From: Micromonospora echinaurantiaca
GTDB lineage: Bacteria > Actinomycetota > Actinomycetes > Mycobacteriales > Micromonosporaceae
Direction: 5' to 3'
Assembly (NCBI RefSeq): GCF_900090235.1
Contig: NZ_LT607750.1
Span: forward strand, 5,199,001 to 5,263,000
DNA: 64,000 nucleotides
How positions within the stretch are numbered: the first letter of the stretch is position 1; every line of letters starts with the position of its first letter. The position numbers were made by a program, and so were the translations under genes. Below, in pieces: positions 53,109 to 61,396 of the stretch. The notes under the pieces are model-generated. The model saw only the letters and a list, made by a program, of their open reading frames with translations. It was not told the origin of the DNA and searched no databases.

Positions 53109-53603
53109 ATGTCCTGGTTGCGCCGCCTTCGCTACTCCGTGCCAGGTGTCTCGCCGAGCAGTTCGTACCAGGGCTGGGACGAGTACGACGGCCCCTTGCT
53201 GTCTGGCCGTCCCACGGTCGCGGCGGCGCTTGCCCGGGCACCTCGGCGGTTCGTCGACCTCGTCGTCCAGCCGGGCGACCCGGAGCTGGCGCTCAGCCGC
53301 GCCGATCTCCTGGCGGCCATCACGGTCGGCACCGGGGACGGACGGTCGTGGACCATCAGCCTCGCCGAGGAGATGAAGCCCGTGGTCGACACCGGGCCGG
53401 ACGTGACCGACGACGATATCCTCCTGGCCGCGTTCGCCGCGCACCCCGAGGTGACGCTGGCGCAACACCCGGACCGGGAGTGTTTCGAGCTCGCCCTTGC
53501 CAGACTGCTGCGGGTCGACGAACTGCTCGCCCTGACCGTGGACGCCCTCTCGGCCGCGCACCGGGAGCTCGCCCGTCGTCTGCGCATCGAGCTACCCGAC
53601 TGA
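53109..53603 (+). CDS. hypothetical protein
   Basis: This 164-residue protein starts at ATG 53109 with AAGG 8 nt upstream; an ATG 15 bases earlier (53094) is the other choice. The composition is normal for a soluble protein: an N-terminal basic stretch (MSWLRRLRYSVPG), a strand LVVQPGDPELALSRADLLAA, and a C-terminal helix rich in Leu and Arg. There is no signal peptide and no catalytic motif, and the family is not recognised. It lies between the APH-like gene and the SARP gene, on the same strand as the latter. Confidence 0.68.
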   Translation: MSWLRRLRYSVPGVSPSSSYQGWDEYDGPLLSGRPTVAAALARAPRRFVDLVVQPGDPELALSRADLLAAITVGTGDGRSWTISLAEEMKPVVDTGPDVTDDDILLAAFAAHPEVTLAQHPDRECFELALARLLRVDELLALTVDALSAAHRELARRLRIELPD

Positions 53604-53729
53604 CCGCCGGCCCCACGCCGATTTCCGGTCAGCCTGACCGGCATCCGGGACACCCGTCGCGGGTTCACGCATCGTCACCCGGCGTGCCACTACGGTGGTC
53701 GATACGCCACAAGGGAGGGTGGGTCCTGG

Positions 53730-56700
53730 GTGTTGCGCATCAGCGTGCTCGGCCCGGTACAGGTGACGCACGGCGACCGGCCCGTCCGGCTGGGGCCTAA
53801 GCTGGTGGAGCTGCTGGCGATCCTCCTGGTCGAGGCGGGCTCGGCGGTACCGGCGTCCCGGGTCGTCCAGCTGTTGTGGGACGCGACGCCGCCGGCCGGT
53901 GCCCGGGCCACCCTCCGCAGCCACGTCTCCCACCTCCGCCGCGCCCTGGAGACCAACCCCGCCGAGCACCACCGGGTGAAAGCGGAACGGGATCCGCGCC
54001 CCGCGTTGAAAGCGGAGAGCGGGGAGCACCACCCGCCGGAAGCGGCACCCTCCGTGCGGGAAGCGGCACTCCGCGAGCCCTCCGCGCCGGAAGCGCCGAC
54101 GCTCGGCGAGCGGCCTGCGCGGGAGGCGGAACGCGGCCCGCGCCTGACAGAAGCGGAATGGCGGGCGCGCCGCGCTTCGAGAACCGCATCTGGCGTGGCA
54201 CCTGTGTCGGACCCGACGGCGGCCACGCCGATTATCAGGACCGTCGGCTCCGGGGCAGGCTCCGCCTACTGCCTCGACCTTCCACCCGACACCGTGGACG
54301 CGGACCGCTTCGAGCGCTGGTGCGCCGACGGCCGCCGGCTGGTGGCGGCCGGCGAGACCGCACTGACCGAGCGCGGGGTGGCGCTGCTCCGGGACGCGCT
54401 GGCGCTGTGGCGCGGTTCGGCCTTCGCCGACCTGGCCGACCGCCCGTTCGTCCGGCCGCGGGCCGGGCAGCTGGCGGCGGGACGCCGGGCGGCCCGGCGC
54501 GGCTACGCCGAGGGACTGGCCGCGCTCGGCCGGCACGCCGAGGCGGTCGCTCAACTCTCCGCCGCCCTCGCCGACGACCCCTACGACGAGGCCGTACGCC
54601 GGCTGCTCGCGCTGTCGCTCTACGCCGAGCAGCGGGTGGACGAGGCGGCCGAGGTGTGCCGGGAGGGCGTCGTCCTGCTCGGCGAACGCGGGCTGGACGC
54701 CCCGGAACTCCAGGAACTCCAGCGGGACATCCTCCGCCGGCTCGTACCATCGCCACGCGGGGCCGCCGACCCGGTGAAGCTGGCGCGGCCCTGCCTGCTG
54801 CCGCCCGACCCGCCGCAGTTCGTGGGCCGCGCCGAGGATCTCGCCGCCGCCCGCCGGCTGCTGCTCTCCCCCGCCGACGGCTCCCCGACCGTGCTGGTCA
54901 GCGGGTTGGCCGGGGTCGGCAAGACGCTCTTCGCGGTGCGCCTGGCCCACACGCTGCGCGCCGACTTCCCGGACGGTCAGCTGTACGTGGACATGCGCGG
55001 CTTCGACCCGGACGGCACTCCGCTCGGCGCGGGTGCGGCGGTGCGCGGCTTCCTCGACGCGCTGGCCGTGCCGCCCGACCGGGTGCCGGCGACCCTGGAA
55101 GCGCAGGCCGGGCTCTACCGGAGCCTGCTCGCCGGCCGGCGGGTGCTGGTGGTGGTGGACAACGTCCGCGACGCCGACCAGGTCCGCCCGCTGCTGCCGG
55201 GGGCGGCGGGCTGCGCCACGGTGGTGGTCAGCCGCAACCAGCTGCCCGCCCTGGTGGTCGCCGAGGGCGCCCGGCCACTGCGGCTCGACCTGCTCACCGA
55301 CGGCGAGTCCCGGGAGCTGATCGGCCGCCGGCTGGGGGCCGCCCGGCTGGCCGGGGAACCGGGCGCCGTCCGGCAGATCGTCCACGCGTGCGGGCGGCTG
55401 CCGCTGGCGCTGGCCATCGTGGCAGCCCGCGCGGCCAGCCACCCCGAGTTCACCCTGGACGCCCTCGCCGGGGAGCTGCGCGGCGACGGTGGCGGGCTCG
55501 ACGCGTTCGCGGTCGGCGGCACCGACGTGCGGGCGGTCTTCTCCTGGTCGTACCACGGGCTCACCGCGCCGGCGGCGGGGCTGTTCCGGCTGCTGGCGGC
55601 GCACCCCGGTCCGGAGGTCACGGTCGCGGCGGCGGCGAGCCTCGCCGCCGCACCCCCCGAGGAGGTACGCGCGGCGGTGCGCGAGCTGGCGGCGGCGCAC
55701 CTGCTCGTCGAGCACGTCCCGGGCCGGTACGCGCTGCACGACCTGCTGCGCGCGTACGCCAACGAGTTGGCCGACGACGGCGGGCGACGGGCGGCGCTGC
55801 GCCGGACGCTCGACCACTACCTGCACACCGCGCTCGCCGCCGACCGGCTGCTCTGGCCGCACCGGGATCCGCTGGCGTCCCCCGCGGCCGCGCCCGGCGT
55901 ACGGCCGGAGGTGTTCGCGGACCGCGACGCCGCGCTGGCCTGGTTCACCGCCGAGCACCCGGTGCTGCTCGCCGCGCTGGACCGGGCGGAGCGGGCCGGC
56001 CTGGACGGGCACGTGTGGCGGCTGGCCTGGGCGGCGGCGAACTTCCTCGCCCGGCGTGGGCACTGGCGGGACTGGGTGCGGGTGGGGCAGGCCGCGGTGG
56101 CCGCGGCGCGGCGGCAGGACGACCGGGCGGCTGAGGCCGAGGCGCACCGGATCCTCAGCGGCGCGTACGTGCGGCTGCGCGACTTCGACGCGGCGCGGGA
56201 GCACTACGGACGGGCGCTGGAGTTGTTCGGCGGGCTCGGTGACCTGGTCGGGCAGGGGTTCACCCGGCGCAGCCTGGGCTGGCTGTGCGAGCAGCAAGGT
56301 GACGTCCGCGCGGCGCTGGGGCACGACCTGGCGGCGCTGGAGCTGTTCGAGCGTGCCGGGCACGAGCGCGGGGTGGCCAACACGCACAACTCGGTGGGCT
56401 GGTGTCACGCGCTGCTCGGCGACCACGAGCCGGCGATCTCGCACTGCCGCCGCTCGCTGGCGTTGCTGGAGCGGCTCGGCGACCCGGTCGGCATGGCCGG
56501 CGCCTGGGACAGCCTCGGGTACGCCTACCGGCAGGTCGACCCGCACGAGGCGCTGGCCTGCTACCGGCAGGCCCTGGGGCTCTACCGGCAGCTCGGCGAC
56601 CGGATGAACGAGGCGGTCACCCTGCGCCAGTTGGGCGAGACCCAGCACGCGGGAGGGGACAGCGCCGCCGCCCGGGAGTCCTGGCGGCAGGCGCTGGACA

Positions 56701-56771
56701 TCCTCACCGACCTCGACCATCCGGACGCCGAGCGGGTCCGCACCCTGCTGGCTGGAGCGACCACAGCCTGA
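53730..56771 (+). CDS. AfsR/SARP-family transcriptional regulator
   Basis: This 1013-residue protein starts with GTG 53730, GGGAGGG about 10 nt before. Order: winged-helix OmpR-type DNA-binding domain (5-75: LRISVLGPV, RLGPKLVELLAILL, SHLRRALE), BTAD domain (about 185-335: DADRFERWCADGR, AVAQLSAALADDPYDE), NB-ARC ATPase (Walker A SGLAGVGKT about 391-399, then RVLVVVDNVRDADQV), and C-terminal TPRs (about 800-1000: AREHYGRALELFGGLGD, ALACYRQALGLYRQLGD). This is the AfsR layout used to control secondary metabolism. Oddly, the wing between SHLRRALE and IIRTVGSGAGSAYCLDL holds about 90 extra residues that family members lack. No biosynthetic cluster adjoins it, so the target is unknown. Confidence 0.9.
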   Translation: MLRISVLGPVQVTHGDRPVRLGPKLVELLAILLVEAGSAVPASRVVQLLWDATPPAGARATLRSHVSHLRRALETNPAEHHRVKAERDPRPALKAESGEHHPPEAAPSVREAALREPSAPEAPTLGERPAREAERGPRLTEAEWRARRASRTASGVAPVSDPTAATPIIRTVGSGAGSAYCLDLPPDTVDADRFERWCADGRRLVAAGETALTERGVALLRDALALWRGSAFADLADRPFVRPRAGQLAAGRRAARRGYAEGLAALGRHAEAVAQLSAALADDPYDEAVRRLLALSLYAEQRVDEAAEVCREGVVLLGERGLDAPELQELQRDILRRLVPSPRGAADPVKLARPCLLPPDPPQFVGRAEDLAAARRLLLSPADGSPTVLVSGLAGVGKTLFAVRLAHTLRADFPDGQLYVDMRGFDPDGTPLGAGAAVRGFLDALAVPPDRVPATLEAQAGLYRSLLAGRRVLVVVDNVRDADQVRPLLPGAAGCATVVVSRNQLPALVVAEGARPLRLDLLTDGESRELIGRRLGAARLAGEPGAVRQIVHACGRLPLALAIVAARAASHPEFTLDALAGELRGDGGGLDAFAVGGTDVRAVFSWSYHGLTAPAAGLFRLLAAHPGPEVTVAAAASLAAAPPEEVRAAVRELAAAHLLVEHVPGRYALHDLLRAYANELADDGGRRAALRRTLDHYLHTALAADRLLWPHRDPLASPAAAPGVRPEVFADRDAALAWFTAEHPVLLAALDRAERAGLDGHVWRLAWAAANFLARRGHWRDWVRVGQAAVAAARRQDDRAAEAEAHRILSGAYVRLRDFDAAREHYGRALELFGGLGDLVGQGFTRRSLGWLCEQQGDVRAALGHDLAALELFERAGHERGVANTHNSVGWCHALLGDHEPAISHCRRSLALLERLGDPVGMAGAWDSLGYAYRQVDPHEALACYRQALGLYRQLGDRMNEAVTLRQLGETQHAGGDSAAARESWRQALDILTDLDHPDAERVRTLLAGATTA
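53952..54231 (+). repeat. degenerate GAAGCGGA repeat expanding the SARP wing
   Basis: Within the SARP gene, seven variants of (G)GAAGCGG(A/C)A recur at irregular spacing (for example gaaagcggaacg, gaaagcggagag, ggaagcggcacc, ggaagcggcact, ggaagcgccgac, ggaggcggaacg, agaagcggaatg). They encode an Arg/Glu/Pro-rich, probably unstructured insert (residues about 75-167) inside the winged helix. The frame is kept. The array looks like a local expansion or an inserted repeat family. Confidence 0.6.
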
Positions 56772-56817
56772 AGGGTCGGCCGGCCACTGGCCAGGGCGGC
56801 CACGGCCTGAGCGCCCG

Positions 56818-56846
56818 GAGGGCCGGCCGCAGCCGGGCCGGCCCTC
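56818..56846. terminator. strong hairpin between convergent genes
   Basis: GAGGGCCGGCC (56818-56828) pairs perfectly with GGCCGGCCCTC (56836-56846) across a 7-nt loop. It lies between the convergent ends of the SARP gene (+) and the secreted PLD gene (-). It is probably a bidirectional terminator. Confidence 0.6.
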
Positions 56847-56860
56847 GGGTAGCGGGGTGC

Positions 56861-58225
56861 TCAGCCGGCGTCCTCCGCTGAGGCGGTGCCGGTGGTCCCG
56901 GCCGGCGGCGTCCACCGCAGGCAGGTGCTGTGGTGCTGCTCGAAGCGCTGCTGGAACGGCGCGGCGAGCGGGTGGTTGCGCAGCGCCACGATGTTCTCGT
57001 CGTTCTGCCGCAGCGCCCGGTAGGTGAGGTTGTGGCTGCCGGTGTAGAGGGTCGACTGGCTGCCCCGACGGATGATCATGAACTTCTCGTGCATCGGGAC
57101 GCCCCCGGCGGCGGTGTAGCCGCACAGGTGCACCGGCATCGCGCGGGCCAGGTCGACCAGGGCCTTCATCGGCGCGCCCGCGTCATGTGGCCGGCCGGAT
57201 TTGGCGCCGGTGACGATCCGCACCTGGCAACCGCGGGTGCGCGCCGCTTTCAGCTCCCGCACCACGGCCGCCCGCTGGATGCGGAAGTTGGCCAGGTCGA
57301 TCCGGGTGCCGCCGGAGCAGTCGGTGGAGCGCAGCAGGCTGGCGACCGGGTCGTTGCTGGCGCTGCCCGGCGTACGCCCGGCGGCCTCGCGGCGGGGGAA
57401 GGTGTAGACGCGGTGCGCGCCGACGGTGGTCGTCCGGCCGTAGTTCGGGTTGTTCCGCCCGGAGGCGCCGTAGCTCATCAGGTCGTTGAAGTAGCTCAGG
57501 TAGGCGTTGTACAGGCCGGCGTGGCTGATCGTGATGGCGTTCTCGTACGCCCGGTAGTGGTCGAGGTTTGCCGAGGAGACGTAGAGGACGTTGCCGGCCG
57601 TACCGCCGCCGGCCAACTGCACCCGGGAGATGGTCATGAACTTGTCGTGCAGCAGCGGCGGGTTGTGCAGCGGTGACGCCCCGGTCCGGCGGGTGACGCA
57701 GCCGCGGGTGGACTGGCCGTCGGATCGCCGCTGCCCGCAGGCCACCACCCGGGCGTTGGGGATCGCCTTGAGCGCGGTGTAGTGCGGGGTCCCGACCTGG
57801 CTGCCGTTGATGACGATCCGCACCCGTACGCCCCGGGCGGCCGCCGAGCGCAGCGCGTCGACGATCTCCTGGCGGTTGAAGAAGTAGAGGGTGAGCGAGA
57901 GCGTCGCCCCGGGTGCGGCGGCGTTGATCAGCCGGGTGACGTGCGCGGCGACTCCGGCGTGCATGTCGCTCTCGGTCTTCTGGTTGAACCAGGCGTAGTT
58001 GCGTACCTCCGACGCGGCGATCGGCACCGCCGCCGCGGCGGCGGCCGGCGCCTCCGTGGTGGCGGCCGGCGTCTCCGTGGTGGGTTCGGCCGCGCTGGCC
58101 GGGGTGATCGGCAGGGACAGCGCGGTCGTCGCGACCAGCGCCAGGGCGAGGCCGCGCCGGCCCACCCGTCGGGTCATCCGGCGCACACCTCCCCGGTCGG
58201 GGTTCTCCAGCGGTTCGATCTGCAT
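56861..58225 (-). CDS. secreted phospholipase D-like protein
   Basis: This is a 454-residue pre-protein from ATG 58225 (GGAGAGG 7 nt upstream; ATG 58177 is the alternative). The N-terminus is a Sec-type signal: a basic n-region (MTRRVGRRG), hydrophobic LALALVATTALSLPI and an ASA cleavage site, then an Ala/Thr-rich spacer. Two PLD half-sites follow: LLHDKFMTISR with YVSSANLD, and MHEKFMIIRRG with TGSHNLT. Paired Cys suggest disulphides. The protein is probably exported and cleaves phosphodiesters of lipids or nucleic acids outside the cell. It is not related to the intracellular PLD-fold protein at 2271-4916 beyond the shared fold. A convergent SARP gene lies downstream, with the hairpin between them. 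Confidence 0.86.
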   Translation of the reverse strand: MQIEPLENPDRGGVRRMTRRVGRRGLALALVATTALSLPITPASAAEPTTETPAATTEAPAAAAAAVPIAASEVRNYAWFNQKTESDMHAGVAAHVTRLINAAAPGATLSLTLYFFNRQEIVDALRSAAARGVRVRIVINGSQVGTPHYTALKAIPNARVVACGQRRSDGQSTRGCVTRRTGASPLHNPPLLHDKFMTISRVQLAGGGTAGNVLYVSSANLDHYRAYENAITISHAGLYNAYLSYFNDLMSYGASGRNNPNYGRTTTVGAHRVYTFPRREAAGRTPGSASNDPVASLLRSTDCSGGTRIDLANFRIQRAAVVRELKAARTRGCQVRIVTGAKSGRPHDAGAPMKALVDLARAMPVHLCGYTAAGGVPMHEKFMIIRRGSQSTLYTGSHNLTYRALRQNDENIVALRNHPLAAPFQQRFEQHHSTCLRWTPPAGTTGTASAEDAG

Positions 58226-58735
58226 TCCGATGCCTCTCCGTTGGCCAGCGGCTGGCCCCCGTCGGTGCCGTGGCCGTCCCCGAGGGTCGGCACAGGCCGT
58301 TCGGCCCCACGATCCAGCCGCTGGTCGATGGCCGGAACCGGCGCGTTGCGGTGCACCCGTCCCGGATTGATGTCGACGAGGCGAGGTGGACGCCACTCCC
58401 CTCGTCTACCGGGAGGGTCGCGCCGCTGCTGGGGTTGCGACGCGCCCCTTCCGGATCGACATCCACGATTGCAGTGCCGCGTGGAAGCACCGTGGAAGCA
58501 GCGTGCAGGCAGCGCGGCAACCCGCGGCCGCGGTTCCGGCGCCGCGCGCGATGGTCCGTTTGGTCGCGGCTGAATTGGTTGGCAGCCTCCGGACTGGTAA
58601 CCGCTGCCACGGAGGCGCGGCGGTCGCCGATCACTGCAGGCAGGGCGCCGACATAAGGGTTATCCGCCCGCTTGGGATAACACTTATCAGCCCTTGCGGC
58701 CGCCCCCGTCCGATAGTCCTCCTACATGACGGTCG
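58226..58735. other. long upstream region of the secreted PLD gene
   Basis: This 510-bp region has no supported gene. It holds one clear element, the inverted repeat at 58653-58687. Open plus-strand frames here are low-complexity and lack starts with ribosome-binding sites. Confidence 0.45.
58653..58687. promoter_or_regulatory. inverted repeat ATAAGGGTTATCC / GGATAACACTTAT
   Basis: Two 13-base arms (58653-58665 and 58675-58687) match as an inverted repeat with one mismatch across a 9-nt spacer. They are AT-rich in a GC-rich setting. The repeat lies 48 bp beyond the MFS stop and about 430 bp upstream of the PLD start on the same strand. An operator is more likely than a terminator, given the A+T content and lack of a T-tract. 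Confidence 0.45.
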
Positions 58736-59971
58736 TCAGCGTGGGAAACGCGGGCGGGCCAGGGTGCGGACGGTGGTGAGGGAGGCGACCGCCGCCCCGG
58801 CGATCACCACGGCCATCGGCAGCGCGCTGCCCTCGCCGCCCAGCCCGACCAGCGGCGCCGCCAGCGCCCCGACCACCGACTGGATCGCGCCGAGCAGCGC
58901 GGCGGCCGTGCCGGCGTGCGCGGCGTGCCGGTCCAGGGCCAGCGCGGTGCCGTTCGGCGTGACCATGCCGAGCGACCCGACGAAGGCGAACAGCGCCACC
59001 GCCACCAGCGGCAGGCTGTCCAGCAGCGCACCGGCGAGCACCGCGGCGGCGGCCAGCACGCTCACGCCCAGCGCGCGCATCAGCAGCGGGCGGAGTTCGA
59101 AGCGGTCGAGCAGCCGGGCGTTGAGCTGGCCGACCGCGACCAGGGCGAGCGCGTTGACGCCGAAGAGCACGCTGAACCCGGCGGCGGAGACGCCGAAGAC
59201 GTCCTGGAAGACGAAGGACGACCCGGAGATGTAGGCGAACAGCCCGGCGAAGGCGAGGCCCTGGGTCAGCGCGTACCCGAGGAAGATCCGGTCGGTGAAG
59301 AGCGCGCGGCCGGCGGCGGCCGTGGCGGCGAGGCCGCCGGTGCTGCGCCGCGCGGCGGGCAGCGTCTCGGGCAGCCGCCACGCGACGGCGGCGGCGAGCA
59401 GCGCGCCGATCACCGCGAGCGCGACGAAGACGGTACGCCAGTCGCCGAAGCGCAGCACCAGGCTGCCGAAGGCCGGGGCGGCCATCGGGGCGATGCCGAA
59501 GATCAGGGTGAGCCGGGAGAAGTACTTCGCGGCGTCCCGGCCGGCGTAGAGGTCGCGGACGACGGCGCGGGCCACGACCACGCCCATCCCACCGGCGAAC
59601 CCCTGCGCGAATCGCGCCGCGGCCAGCAGGTCCGCGGTCGGCGCGGCCGCGCAGGCCAGCGACAGCAGGGCGTACGCGCCGACGCCGGCGAGCACCGGGC
59701 GGCGGCGCCCCCAGCGGTCGCTGAGCGGGCCGGTGACCAGTTGGCCGAGGGCCATGCCGACCAGGCAGGTGGTCAGCGAGAGCTGGATCCGCGCCTGGTC
59801 GGCGGCCAGGTCGCGGGTCATCTCGGGGAACGCCGGCAGGTAGGTGTCCAGGGAGAGCGGGCCGAACGCGGTGAGCGTGCCGAGCAGCACCAGCAGCACG
59901 GCGGCGGCCCGGCCGGTCGGCGCGGCGACGCGCTCGCCCGGGCGTACGGGCGGCGCGGTGGTGTGCGACAT
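58736..59971 (-). CDS. Bcr/CflA-type MFS drug efflux transporter
   Basis: This 411-residue inner-membrane protein has about 12 predicted transmembrane segments. The MFS A-motif GPLSDRWGRRRPVL follows TM2, and TM1 contains LSLDTYLPAFPEM, the DTYLPA sequence of Bcr/CflA-type DHA1 antiporters. VVVARAVVRDLYAGRDA continues the family pattern. Proton-driven export of small drugs is the family role. GAGAGGA lies 5 nt before the ATG. It is divergent from a MarR gene, with a palindromic operator in between, so it is almost certainly controlled by that MarR protein. Confidence 0.9.
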   Translation of the reverse strand: MSHTTAPPVRPGERVAAPTGRAAAVLLVLLGTLTAFGPLSLDTYLPAFPEMTRDLAADQARIQLSLTTCLVGMALGQLVTGPLSDRWGRRRPVLAGVGAYALLSLACAAAPTADLLAAARFAQGFAGGMGVVVARAVVRDLYAGRDAAKYFSRLTLIFGIAPMAAPAFGSLVLRFGDWRTVFVALAVIGALLAAAVAWRLPETLPAARRSTGGLAATAAAGRALFTDRIFLGYALTQGLAFAGLFAYISGSSFVFQDVFGVSAAGFSVLFGVNALALVAVGQLNARLLDRFELRPLLMRALGVSVLAAAAVLAGALLDSLPLVAVALFAFVGSLGMVTPNGTALALDRHAAHAGTAAALLGAIQSVVGALAAPLVGLGGEGSALPMAVVIAGAAVASLTTVRTLARPRFPR

Positions 59972-60005
59972 GGTTGTCCTCTCGGGGGCGGCTCGGCCCA
60001 GCTAC

Positions 60006-60029
60006 GATAGCTCTGACTACAGAGGTATC
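60006..60029. promoter_or_regulatory. MarR operator palindrome
   Basis: GATAGCTCTG (60006-60015) and CAGAGGTATC (60020-60029) form an inverted repeat with one mismatch around ACTA. It lies midway between the divergent MFS (start 59971) and MarR (start 60051) genes. Length, symmetry and position fit a MarR dimer site that represses both promoters. Confidence 0.65.
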
Positions 60030-60050
60030 GCGGCGTGGAGAGGGCGGACT

Positions 60051-60494
60051 GTGACCGACGAGATGGTCGATCGCCTCGGCGGGGCCGTCGGCGAGCTGCA
60101 CCGGGCGCTGCGCCGGCGAGCCGTCCAGCGGGCCGGCCGGGTCGCTCTGCCGGACGCCCAGGTGGAGGTGCTCCGGCTGGTGCAGCGGCAGCCGGGGGTC
60201 AGCGTCCGGGAGGCCGCCGAGCGGCTGGGCACCGCGCCGAACACGGTCAGCACGCTGGTCGGCGAGCTGACCGGGGCCGGCCTGCTGCACCGGGAACGGG
60301 ACCCGGCCGACCGGCGCAGCGTCCGGCTGGAGTTGACCGACGCGGCCCGGGAGCGGATCGCCGCGTACGGGCTGCACCGGCGCGAGCTGCTCGCCGCCGC
60401 GCTGTCCGAACTGGACGAATCTGACCGGGCCGCAGTGCTGGCCGCCGGGTCGGCGCTGGGCCGGCTCGCCGACCGGATTGCCAGCCAGCACTGA
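60051..60494 (+). CDS. MarR-family transcriptional repressor
   Basis: This 147-residue protein starts with GTG 60051 (GGAGAGGG upstream). The winged helix is clear: VSVREAAERLGTAPNTVSTL (recognition helix), then GLLHRERDPADRRSVRLELT, the MarR wing with the DxRxxxxxLT signature. Flanking helices form the dimer interface. The ligand is unknown, but the divergent efflux pump suggests a toxic small molecule that the pump exports. It is probably autoregulated through the palindrome at 60006-60029. Confidence 0.9.
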   Translation: MTDEMVDRLGGAVGELHRALRRRAVQRAGRVALPDAQVEVLRLVQRQPGVSVREAAERLGTAPNTVSTLVGELTGAGLLHRERDPADRRSVRLELTDAARERIAAYGLHRRELLAAALSELDESDRAAVLAAGSALGRLADRIASQH

Positions 60495-60521
60495 GCCGCT
60501 ACCCGGCCGGTGGGGCCGGGG

Positions 60522-61346
60522 TCAGCGGGGCGGACCGGCCAGGATGCGGTCCCGGGCGGCGTCGACGCCGCCGCGCCACCAGCCCATCGCCTCGACCCAC
60601 CAGGTCAACCCGGCGTCGACGTACGGCGCGACGATCCGTTCGGCGTTCTGCGGCGTCGTCCAGCCCTCGAGGACGACGTCGAAGCCGTCCAGCGAGCCCC
60701 GCTCGGCGGCGACGAACCGGACCGCGTCGGCGAAGTCCTCGACCGGCACGGGGATCTCCCGGCCGGCGTCGCGGAAGGTCGCCATGAACCCGTCCCACCG
60801 GGCGGAGCGGCGGAAGCCGGGACGGTTGGGCCAGCGGCCGGCGCACCAGACGGGGATGCGGGGGCGCTGCACCGGGGTCGGCAGCATCCGCACCCGCTCG
60901 CCCGACGGCAGGGGCACCTCCTGGCCCGACCAGAGCGCGGCGAGCTGCTCCAGCGACTCGTCCAGGCGCCGGCCGCGCCCCTGCAGGTCGGGATCCTCGC
61001 CGAAGGCCGCGTACTCGCGGTCCATCGACCCGATGCCCGCGCCGAAGACGAGCCGACCGCCGGAGAGGGTGTCCAGGGTGGCGGTCTCCCGCGCCACGAT
61101 CTGCACCCGCCGCCGGGGCAGCGCGGTCACCAGCACCCCGAGCCGGATCCGGGCCGTACGGGCGGCGATCGCGGCCGTCACCACGACCGGGTTCACCACC
61201 GGCCAATCCGGATCGTGGTAGAGCAGGTGGTCCCAAAGGAAGACGCCGTCCCAACCCCGTTCCTCGGCCGCGACGGCCAGCTCGACCAGAGTCGCGGCGT
61301 CGGCGAAGGGCCCGACGTTCGGTAGACCGACAGCGAAGCGGGGCAT
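60522..61346 (-). CDS. LLM-class flavin-dependent oxidoreductase
   Basis: This 274-residue TIM-barrel enzyme is of the luciferase-like class: VGLPNVGPFADAATLVELA, AEERGWDGVFLWDHLLYHD, RIRLGVLVTALPRRR, and the flavin-site region ETATLDTLSGGRLVFGAG, which is nearly invariant in this class. The cofactor is FMN or F420, the latter being common in Micromonosporaceae. The substrate is unknown. It ends convergently with the MarR gene 27 bp away. Confidence 0.9.
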   Translation of the reverse strand: MPRFAVGLPNVGPFADAATLVELAVAAEERGWDGVFLWDHLLYHDPDWPVVNPVVVTAAIAARTARIRLGVLVTALPRRRVQIVARETATLDTLSGGRLVFGAGIGSMDREYAAFGEDPDLQGRGRRLDESLEQLAALWSGQEVPLPSGERVRMLPTPVQRPRIPVWCAGRWPNRPGFRRSARWDGFMATFRDAGREIPVPVEDFADAVRFVAAERGSLDGFDVVLEGWTTPQNAERIVAPYVDAGLTWWVEAMGWWRGGVDAARDRILAGPPR

Positions 61347-61396
61347 CGCCCCACCCTAGTCACGGCTCGTCCCCGGCGGGAGCCACGGGGGACGGG

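Noticed and set aside
53592..57125. Minus-strand ORF of 1177 codons opposite the SARP gene
   Set aside because: It is the antisense of a gene with clear domains. Composition is Arg/Pro/Gly-rich without motifs; such long shadows are expected at about 70% G+C.
56861..58225. Possible intracellular PLD defence effector
   Set aside because: A clear Sec signal peptide and cleavage site show that it is exported, and its neighbours are ordinary chromosomal genes.
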